Of a DNA stretch of 64,000 nucleotides, positions 57,203 through 64,000 are shown one piece after another (within the stretch, counting starts at the first letter, position 1; each line of letters begins with the position of its first letter). Origin of the DNA: Marilutibacter penaei (lineage in GTDB: Bacteria > Pseudomonadota > Gammaproteobacteria > Xanthomonadales > Xanthomonadaceae). The DNA lies in the NCBI RefSeq assembly GCF_014145395.1, contig NZ_JACHTE010000010.1:1-64000 (forward strand), in the 5' to 3' direction. The position numbers and the translations under genes are program-made. The notes beneath the pieces were generated by a model. The model had not been told where the DNA came from, searched no databases, and was given only the letters and a program-made list of their open reading frames with translations.

Positions 57203-58126
57203 TCATTCCACGGCGCGGGTCGGGATGGGCACGTTACAGAGGTCGATGTGGCCCGCGGGGCGTTTGTACCAGCCGTCGCGACGGTTGCGTCGGGCTTCGA
57301 CCAGCTCATCGAACAGCGGCGTGTCGGTACGCAGCACTTCCAGCGCGCTGCGCTCGGCGTCGGGCACGTCGGATGCGAGGTGGATCGCGCGGATCGGCGT
57401 GCGCTGGCCGGCGTCCTCGTAGAAGCCCAGCGGGCCGGTGCCGCGCGGCAGCACCGACAGGCGTTCCATGCCGTCGATCACCCGGCCGACCACGGTGATG
57501 TTGCGGTCGAGCTGGCGCGGCGACTGGCCGGTGACGACGTAGAGTTCGGTACCGTTGCTGGAGTCCGCGGCGACATCGCGGCCGGCGCCGACCGCGCCGT
57601 AGCAGTGCGCCATCCAGGCGAGACCGGCTGCGGTGTCGCGGCCGGCCGGGAAGCCGCCGGCGAAACCCACCTGCGCCGCCCAGCCGTCGGCATCGGGCAG
57701 GACATGGAAGGCGAGCCCATCGGCATCGCGCTCAAACTCGGCGGGCAGGGTGGCGCGGGCCTCGCCCAACGGCTTGCGATCGGCCTCGTTTTCGGCGGCA
57801 TCGCCCCACTGCACGACGAAGTTGTCCTGCGAGCGGTTGATGCTGAGGCCGTCCCAGTAGCCCTCCTTCGCCAGTTGCTCGATGTTGGCGACGTGCGCGG
57901 GGGCGAAGGCGGGCGCGAGTTCGATCACCACGCGGCCGCTGTCGAGTTCCAGGTACAGCGTGTGCGCCGGATCGGGGCGGCGCCAGTCCGAGGCCTGCGA
58001 GGCATCGAGGATCTCCTGCATCGAACGCGCCGGTGGCGCTTCCGGTTCCGCTTCCTGCGCCGCAAGGGGCAGGGCGGTGGCGAGGCAGGCGGCGAGCAGG
58101 GCGAGGGTCGGGCGACGCTGGGCCAC
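57203..58126 (-). CDS. secreted cyclophilin-type peptidyl-prolyl isomerase
   Basis: A 307-residue exported protein: signal ([17 protein letters not shown]), then a cyclophilin-like domain with [53 protein letters not shown], where Arg and Gln of the active site are seen; a loop and a C-terminal extension follow ([21 protein letters not shown]). It starts with GTG at 58126, preceded by GGAG. Likely periplasmic folding helper. Confidence 0.85.
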   Translation of the reverse strand: MAQRRPTLALLAACLATALPLAAQEAEPEAPPARSMQEILDASQASDWRRPDPAHTLYLELDSGRVVIELAPAFAPAHVANIEQLAKEGYWDGLSINRSQDNFVVQWGDAAENEADRKPLGEARATLPAEFERDADGLAFHVLPDADGWAAQVGFAGGFPAGRDTAAGLAWMAHCYGAVGAGRDVAADSSNGTELYVVTGQSPRQLDRNITVVGRVIDGMERLSVLPRGTGPLGFYEDAGQRTPIRAIHLASDVPDAERSALEVLRTDTPLFDELVEARRNRRDGWYKRPAGHIDLCNVPIPTRAVE

Positions 58127-58185
58127 GGCGGGACTCCGTTCGGTGGAGTCCCGATTCTGGCCCAGGCCGGGGGTCGCGGCCAGCG

Positions 58186-59433
58186 TCAGCCGGCGTGGCC
58201 GGCGATGAAGTCGCGGACCTTCGGGTAGACCTGGGTGCGCCAGCGTCGGCCGCTGAAGATGCCGTAGTGGCCCGCGCCCTTCACTTCGATGTGGTGGCGT
58301 TCTTCCTTCGGGATACCGGTGCACAGATCGTGCGCGGCGCGGGTCTGGCCCTGGCCGGAGATGTCGTCCAGCTCGCCCTCGATCGTCAGCAGCGCAGTGC
58401 CCTTGATCGCCGACGGGTCGACGCGCACGCCGCCGACGTCCCACTCGCCGCGCGGCAGCAGGTGCTCCTGGAAGACGATCCGCACGGTCTCGAGGTAGTA
58501 CTCGGCGGGCATGTCGAGCACGGCGTTGTATTCGTCGTAGAAGCGGCGGTGCGATTCGGCATCGTCCAGGTCGCCCTTGACCAGGTGCTGGTAGTAGTCC
58601 CAGTGCGACTGCGCGTGGCGTTCGGGGTTCATCGCCAGGAAGCCGGTGTGCTGGAGGAAGCCCGGGTAGACCAGGCGGCCATGCCCGGGGTAGTTGGCCG
58701 GTACCGGGTGGATCACCGTGTTCTCGAACCACCACAGCGGCTTGGTCGTCGCCAGGTTGTTGACCTCGGTCGGGCTGAGGCGGGTGTCGATCGGGCCGCC
58801 CATCATCACCATCGTGCGCGGGACCTCCTCGCCGGCCTGCGCCATCAGCGAGATCGCCGCGAGCACCGGTACGGTCGGCTGGCAGACGCTGATCACGTGC
58901 AGGTCCTTCGCACCGATGGTGCGGATGAAGTCCTGTACGTAGGCGATGTAGTCGTCGAGCCCGAAGTCGCCCTCGGACGTCGGCACCATGCGTGCGTCGA
59001 TCCAGTCGGTGATGTAGACCTTGTGGTCGCGCAGCAGGGTGCGCACGGTGTCGCGAAGCAGCGTGGCGTGGTGGCCGGACAGCGGCGCCACTACCAGCAC
59101 CGGGGGCTGTCCGCGCATTTCCTGCAGGTTGCCGGCGTGGTCGGTGTAGCGCTTGAAGCGCAGCAGGCGGCAGAACGGCTTGACCGCGACCTCGCGCTCG
59201 ACCACCGGATAGGTGTTGCCGTCCATCTCCATCGAGTGGATGCCGAACTCGGGCTTCTCGTAGTCCTTGCCGATCCGGTAGAGCAGGTCGAAGCCGGCGG
59301 AGACGCGCTGCGCACCCGGCAGGCTGGACAACCAGCTGGCGGGGGTGCCGAACATCTTGGCGTTGGCGTCGGCCCAGTAAGTGACGGGCGCCATCCATGC
59401 GCGGCCGAGTTCGTGCAGCTGATAGAGCATCAT
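58186..59433 (-). CDS. phaZ: intracellular polyhydroxyalkanoate depolymerase
   Basis: A 415-residue depolymerase of the intracellular PhaZ type. The nucleophile is a Cys in [18 protein letters not shown], the sequence used by Ralstonia PhaZ1-type enzymes instead of Ser; the Asp is in EGELDDISG and the His in [17 protein letters not shown]_depo_C-like C-terminal half follows. Tandem start codons (59433, 59430) are seen. It would degrade stored PHB, but no phaC or phasin gene is in the window. Confidence 0.92.
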   Translation of the reverse strand: MMLYQLHELGRAWMAPVTYWADANAKMFGTPASWLSSLPGAQRVSAGFDLLYRIGKDYEKPEFGIHSMEMDGNTYPVVEREVAVKPFCRLLRFKRYTDHAGNLQEMRGQPPVLVVAPLSGHHATLLRDTVRTLLRDHKVYITDWIDARMVPTSEGDFGLDDYIAYVQDFIRTIGAKDLHVISVCQPTVPVLAAISLMAQAGEEVPRTMVMMGGPIDTRLSPTEVNNLATTKPLWWFENTVIHPVPANYPGHGRLVYPGFLQHTGFLAMNPERHAQSHWDYYQHLVKGDLDDAESHRRFYDEYNAVLDMPAEYYLETVRIVFQEHLLPRGEWDVGGVRVDPSAIKGTALLTIEGELDDISGQGQTRAAHDLCTGIPKEERHHIEVKGAGHYGIFSGRRWRTQVYPKVRDFIAGHAG

Positions 59434-59521
59434 CGGGTGGCGTACTCCGGGAAACCGGTTACTTGCTGCGTCGCAGCATACCCGAGCCGGCGCCCGGGTT
59501 TGTGAATCCGGATGTCCGGCG

Positions 59522-60130
59522 CTAGGCGGGTGTCTCGAGGGCGGTGCTACCGCTGGCCAGGGCCGGAGAGAGCCACAGGTGCGACCCCAGCGGCACGAAG
59601 CCGGCCGCGGCGAAGCGTTCGCGATAGAAGCGCGCGGGGCGGCGCTTGAAGCCGAGGGTGTCGCCTTCGATCCCGTCCTCGCGACAGAAGGTTTCGAGGA
59701 AGGCGATGCCGCCGCACAACTCGGCCAGGCCGGGCAGGCCTCGGTCGAGCTCCCGTGCATCCAGGTAATGCAGCACGTCCGAGCAGACCAGCAGGTCCAC
59801 CGGCGGGCAGGGTCGCAGGTGCTGGAAGTCGGCGAATCGCGCGAAGTGCAGGTTGCGACGGCGGCCGTGACGTTCGATCGCGTATCCGCTGCTGTCGAAG
59901 CCCAGGTAGGTGGCCTTTGGCCGGAGCCTGAGCAGCGGCGAGCGCCACGCGCCTTCGCCGCAGCCGACGTCGAGCACGCTGCGCAGCGGGCGCTCGAGGT
60001 GGTATTCGGCGGTCGCCACCGCCAGTGCGACCTTGCGTGCGAGGCGGGCGCGGCCGCCGATGGCCTCGGCCTTCAGCGCCGGGTCGCGGTACCAGCGGTC
60101 GAAATAGACGCGGTCGTACGCTTTGCTCAT
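59522..60130 (-). CDS. class I SAM-dependent methyltransferase
   Basis: A 202-residue methyltransferase with VLDVGCGEGAWRSPLLRLRP (SAM motif I), YLGFDSSGYAIERHG (motif post-I) and CSDVLHYLDARELDRGLPGLAELCGG. The first 25 residues (YDRVYFDRWYRDPALK) are characteristic of a group found in many proteobacteria; target unknown. Divergent from the HemJ-like gene, 54 bases away. Confidence 0.85.
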   Translation of the reverse strand: MSKAYDRVYFDRWYRDPALKAEAIGGRARLARKVALAVATAEYHLERPLRSVLDVGCGEGAWRSPLLRLRPKATYLGFDSSGYAIERHGRRRNLHFARFADFQHLRPCPPVDLLVCSDVLHYLDARELDRGLPGLAELCGGIAFLETFCREDGIEGDTLGFKRRPARFYRERFAAAGFVPLGSHLWLSPALASGSTALETPA

Positions 60131-60184
60131 GGGAAGGCCGTCATGGGATGGCGCCGGGGCGCCTGCGACGGCATCCTAGTGCAC

Positions 60185-60607
60185 ATGACCGCCTATCTCA
60201 TCACCAAGACCGCCCATCTCGTGTTCGTGATCGCGTGGATGGCCGCCGTGTTCTACCTTCCGCGCATCCTCGTCAACCTGGTCGAGGCCGGCGACGCGCC
60301 CGACGTGCGTGCGCGCTTGGTGCTGATGGGGCGCCGGCTGTACCGCTTCGGCCATGTGATGTTCGGGCTGGCGGTGGCACTCGGGCTGGCGCTTTGGCTG
60401 CACTTCGGCGTGATGGGCGGCTGGCTGCACGCCAAGCTTTTGCTGGTGGCGCTGGTGCTGGCGCACTACATCGTGGCCGGTCGCTGGCTGAAGGGCGTCG
60501 ATGCGGGGCGCGCGCTTCCGTCGGCGCGCGCGCTGCGCTGGTTCAATGAACTGCCGGTGCTGCTGCTGGTCGGCATCGTCTGGCTGGTGCTGGCCAAGCC
60601 GTTCTGA
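60185..60607 (+). CDS. HemJ-like membrane protein (CopD family), probable protoporphyrinogen oxidase
   Basis: A 140-residue, four-helix protein usually called CopD-family. TKTAHLVFVIAWMAAVFYLPRI, GRRLYRFGHVMFGLAVALG, GGWLHAKLLLVALVLAHY and RWFNELPVLLLVGIVWLVLAKPF line up with the UPF0093/HemJ pattern, including the conserved first-helix His and the Lys in WLHxK. HemJ oxidises protoporphyrinogen IX in bacteria lacking HemG or HemY. Function is inferred; a different redox role is possible. Confidence 0.82.
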   Translation: MTAYLITKTAHLVFVIAWMAAVFYLPRILVNLVEAGDAPDVRARLVLMGRRLYRFGHVMFGLAVALGLALWLHFGVMGGWLHAKLLLVALVLAHYIVAGRWLKGVDAGRALPSARALRWFNELPVLLLVGIVWLVLAKPF

Positions 60608-60619
60608 GCCTGGAGCCGC

Positions 60620-62305
60620 TCAACGGGCCTTGAACGCCTCGAAATCGGGCAAATCCACCGGGACGCCATCGGTGTTGCATCCGCCCTGCGCGCACAGCGC
60701 CTCGCGAAGCCGTGGGGTGGCCTGCAGCATCATGTGGTGGATCGCGTTCTGCTCGATCGAACCGCGCACCGCGTCGCTGCCCGGGCCGCGTGCCCACACG
60801 CCGACGTCGTCGCCACCGTGGCTTTCGTCGACGAGCGGCAGCATGGACTCCTGCAGGTAGTCGGGGTCGCGGGTATCGACGTCGGTCAGGTCCGGCCGGC
60901 CGTTGGCCTGCCGGGCGCGCTGGACCTTGTGCATGAAGCGCTTCGGCCCTTCGGGCTGGTGCGCGGTCTCGCCGGCGTAGCCGGGGCCGTTGGCGTAGCT
61001 GAGCGTGGTGTAGGGCAGGCCGGTCGCGTCGGTCGACAACGGTTTGGCGGAGTCGCTGGCGATCGGTACCACCTTGCCGAGGATCGGGTTGCCGCGGCGC
61101 GGATAACCGACGAAGGTCAGCGTATGCGAGTGGTCGGCGGTGACCAGGACGAGCGTGTCGTCTGACGAGGTCATGTCGACCGCCGCCTGCACCGCGTCGC
61201 TCATCGCGATGGTATCGGTGAGGGCGCGGTGGGCGTTGCCGTAGTGGTTGCCGTGGTCGATGCGGCCGCCTTCGATCAGCAGCACGTAGCCCTGCGGTGC
61301 GTTCTCCAGGCGCCGGATGGCGATGCGGGTCATCTCGGCCAGGCTGGGTTCACCGGCGGCATCGCCCGCCCGGTCGTGCTCGAACTGCATGTGGCCCGGC
61401 TGGAACAACGCCAGCAGCGGCCCGTCCGCAGGGGCCGCCGCCAGCTGGCCGGCATTCCATGCGTAGTGGCCATCGGGGTGGCGGGCCTGCCAGTCGGCGA
61501 CGAGGTCATGGCCGTCACGACGTGCGCCGCGAAGCGCCGGGTACTCGGGATCCGGCTGGTCGGCGCGCATGAACTTCGCGCGACCCCCGCCCATCAGCAG
61601 CTCCGGACCGTCGCCGAAGGGGGTTTCGATCATCTGGCGGGCGATGTCGGTGCAGCCGACGGCGCGTGCGGTGGCGGGCAGGTCCGCATCGGACTCCCAG
61701 TCGCGGTCGGCGGAATGGCTGAAGGTGGCGCCGGGGGTCGCATGGGTCAGGCGGGCGGTGGTGACCACGCCGGTCGCCATGCCGGCGCTCTCGGCGAGCT
61801 CCCACAGGCTCAGGAGCGGGACCTGCAGGGCGCCCTGGCAGTCCCGGCGGACCGGCTGTTGGCCGATGCTGAGCACGCCTGCCCGGGTCTTTACCCCGGT
61901 GGCCATGGCGCTCATCGTGCCGGCCGAATCCGGGGTCTGCGCGTCGGTGTTGTAGGTGCGGCTGAGCGCAGTGGCCGGGAACCGCTCCCAGGCCAGGCGA
62001 TGTTCTTCGCCGGGCTGGCCCGCCCGCTGGCCGGCGAGGATGCGTGCGGCGGCGACCGTGGTGAGGCTCATGCCGTCGCCGACGAACAGGATCACGTTGC
62101 GGGCCCGTCCATCCATCGCGCCGCGCGCGGCGGCCTGAGCGGCGCCGTCGCGATACCACCACGCCGGGGTTTCACCTTCCGGGCGCTGGATCGCGGGAAC
62201 CTCCACCTGCAGGGGGCCGGACGGCGGGACGACGGTGGGCGTGGTGGCGCAGGCGACGAGCAGGCAGGCAGCCCCAAGGCAGCCGGCGGGAAGGAATCGG
62301 GACAT
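60620..62305 (-). CDS. PhoA-family alkaline phosphatase lipoprotein
   Basis: A 561-residue lipoprotein (LLVACAT) of the PhoA family. VILFVGDGMSLTTVAAARIL holds the Asp ligand, TPDSAGTMSAMATGVKTRAG the nucleophile Ser, LLIEGGRIDHGNHYGN and VTADHSHTLTF further zinc ligands, and VDESHGGDDVGVWARG the last His. It would free phosphate from monoesters in the envelope. MPHTMSRF at 62317 is an alternative start. A CATAAT hexamer near 62335 on the minus strand may be its -10. Confidence 0.9.
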   Translation of the reverse strand: MSRFLPAGCLGAACLLVACATTPTVVPPSGPLQVEVPAIQRPEGETPAWWYRDGAAQAAARGAMDGRARNVILFVGDGMSLTTVAAARILAGQRAGQPGEEHRLAWERFPATALSRTYNTDAQTPDSAGTMSAMATGVKTRAGVLSIGQQPVRRDCQGALQVPLLSLWELAESAGMATGVVTTARLTHATPGATFSHSADRDWESDADLPATARAVGCTDIARQMIETPFGDGPELLMGGGRAKFMRADQPDPEYPALRGARRDGHDLVADWQARHPDGHYAWNAGQLAAAPADGPLLALFQPGHMQFEHDRAGDAAGEPSLAEMTRIAIRRLENAPQGYVLLIEGGRIDHGNHYGNAHRALTDTIAMSDAVQAAVDMTSSDDTLVLVTADHSHTLTFVGYPRRGNPILGKVVPIASDSAKPLSTDATGLPYTTLSYANGPGYAGETAHQPEGPKRFMHKVQRARQANGRPDLTDVDTRDPDYLQESMLPLVDESHGGDDVGVWARGPGSDAVRGSIEQNAIHHMMLQATPRLREALCAQGGCNTDGVPVDLPDFEAFKAR

Positions 62306-62478
62306 GGTGTGCGGCATCGATACGTAGCCGTACATTATGCCGGCGCACATGTTTCAGTATCGGGCGACTGGCACCCGCGGGCCTTGGACCTTGGTCGGGT
62401 TCCGGGGGCGCGGTGCCTTGAAGCGCGGCTGGAACGGGCCCATCTTGCCGGGAACAGGCAGTGATTCCGGAGGCGCCC

Positions 62479-62745
62479 ATGGCCGGCGGATGGACCAGCG
62501 ATACCTCGGTGCAGGACCAGATCGACGCGACCGTCGAGGATGCGATCAAGCGCGCGCGCAGCCAGTTGGCGCGAGGGCCGGGCCTGAGCCATTGCGAAGA
62601 ATGCGAGGCGCCGATCCCGCAGGCGCGACGCGACGCGGTGCCGGGCGTACGCCTGTGCGTCCGCTGCCAGGAGGCCGAGGACCGCGATGCCCAGGCGGGG
62701 AGCGGGTTCAACCGTCGGGGCAGCAAGGACAGCCAGTTGCGCTGA
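62479..62745 (+). CDS. ybiI: YbiI-like DksA/TraR zinc-finger protein
   Basis: An 88-residue zinc-finger protein nearly identical in layout to E. coli YbiI: MAGGWTSDTSVQDQI, CEECEAPIPQARRDAVPGVR with the first Cys pair, LCVRCQEAED with the second, and the end NRRGSKDSQLR. GGAGG at 62469-62473, five bases before ATG 62479, fixes the start over GTG 62461. DksA/TraR-like fingers without the coiled coil may bind RNA polymerase; role unproved. Confidence 0.92.
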   Translation: MAGGWTSDTSVQDQIDATVEDAIKRARSQLARGPGLSHCEECEAPIPQARRDAVPGVRLCVRCQEAEDRDAQAGSGFNRRGSKDSQLR

Positions 62746-62783
62746 GCGCCGCTTCAGAGGCGGTCGCTTCAGATGCGGTGGCT

Positions 62784-63271
62784 TCAGATGCGTGAGTACC
62801 GCCAGGACACCATGCGGCCGTCGCGGTAGGGCATGACCCCGTGGAACGGCCGGGGGTCCTCGTCGAACACCATGGGCAGGAAATGCCGGTCGCCTTCCCA
62901 CATGGGCAGGTCCGGCAGACGCGCGATAGGCACCCATTCAAGCGTGCCTTCCGGGTTGCGCTCGAACGGCGTGCCGGTGAAGGCCGTGATGGTGAAGATG
63001 AAGCCCAGCCAGTCCTCGCCGTGCTTGCCGAAGCCGGGCCAGCTGACGCTGCCGCGCAGTTGCATCGCCTGGCAATCGATGCCCGCCTCCTCGTGGATCT
63101 CGCGACGCATGCCGGCGACGATGTCCTCGTCCGCTTCGAGCTTGCCGCCCAGCCCGTTGTATTTGCCGAGCTGGTGGTCCTCGGGACGCGCGTTGCGGTG
63201 GACCATCAGCACTTCGCCGCGGTCGGGCGAGAGCACGAAGCCCAGCGTGGCGACGATCGGCGTGTACGGCA

Positions 63272-63272
<1 letters not shown>
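62784..63272 (-). CDS. NUDIX hydrolase (MutT-like, 8-oxo-dGTP diphosphatase type)
   Basis: A 162-residue NUDIX protein: the box runs from GGKLEADEDIV to RREIHEEAGI with the metal-binding Glu residues in REIHEEAG. The opening PYTPIVATLGFVLSPDRGEVLMVHRNARPEDHQLGKYNGLGGK is typical of the 8-oxo-dGTP/MutT-like group. The start overlaps the stop of the B3 beta-lactamase gene (TGATG), so it is translated after it. Confidence 0.9.

Positions 63273-64000
<728 letters not shown>

Overview
This is a very GC-rich, densely coded bacterial chromosome segment. Gene content and order (SPOR protein-cvpA-purF, lpxH next to gltX, a zur-linked TonB receptor, many TonB-dependent receptors and lipoproteins, an L1-like class B3 metallo-beta-lactamase) point to a gammaproteobacterium of the Lysobacteraceae/Xanthomonadaceae, of the Lysobacter, Luteimonas or Stenotrophomonas type. 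No rRNA or tRNA gene, insertion sequence, prophage or CRISPR array is visible. The window opens inside one gene and closes inside another.

Layout. 0-9 kb is housekeeping: a SPOR protein end, cvpA, purF, a ferritin-like protein, lpxH, gltX, then a zinc block (Zur, a His/Asp-rich TonB receptor, a MerC-like protein) with a clear Zur operator in the divergent promoter, and the small ribosomal protein Thx with its terminator. 9-17 kb holds histidine-degradation genes (hutI, hutF), a ClC chloride channel overlapping hutI, and a three-gene overlapping operon of a serine hydrolase and a LytS/LytTR-type two-component system. 17-22.5 kb carries alkylation repair (Ada-AlkA fusion overlapping Ogt), a nucleotide pyrophosphatase-like lipoprotein, a ThuA-like protein, and a TetR repressor whose start codon lies in a perfect palindrome, divergent from hutU (22.5-24.2 kb). 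24-28.5 kb has an MFS and a MATE exporter and a Tat-exported class V aminotransferase. At 28.6-30.8 kb an LTA-synthase-like membrane sulfatase gene of locally lower GC is bracketed by two copies of the 3' end of a GIY-YIG gene, suggesting insertion or replacement.

31-42.6 kb is mixed: a DUF1615 lipoprotein, RluF-type pseudouridine synthase, enoyl reductase-like oxidoreductase, an ECF sigma factor paired with its DGPF/YciI partner, periplasmic and membrane proteins of unknown role, DoxX, S4 protein, two EamA exporters around a LysR regulator, and a VOC protein. 43-50.5 kb is the most unusual part. A FecI-type sigma factor, FecR, a TonB receptor and a Tat-exported PhoD phosphatase form a surface-signalling/phosphoester module. 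It is bracketed by two arrays of an exactly 21-bp repeat (12 and 11 units). Each unit is a near-palindromic 15-bp core plus a 6-bp spacer, so both strands read as amphipathic heptads.

50.6-64 kb contains an L,D-transpeptidase, an Lpp-like lipoprotein, an ATP/ADP-antiporter-like MFS protein with an aldo/keto reductase, a DUF885 lipoprotein, SpeG, a cyclophilin, an intracellular PHA depolymerase, a methyltransferase, a HemJ-like membrane protein, an alkaline phosphatase, a YbiI zinc-finger protein, a NUDIX hydrolase and the truncated B3 beta-lactamase. Many adjacent same-strand genes overlap by ATGA, GTGA or TGATG, implying translational coupling.
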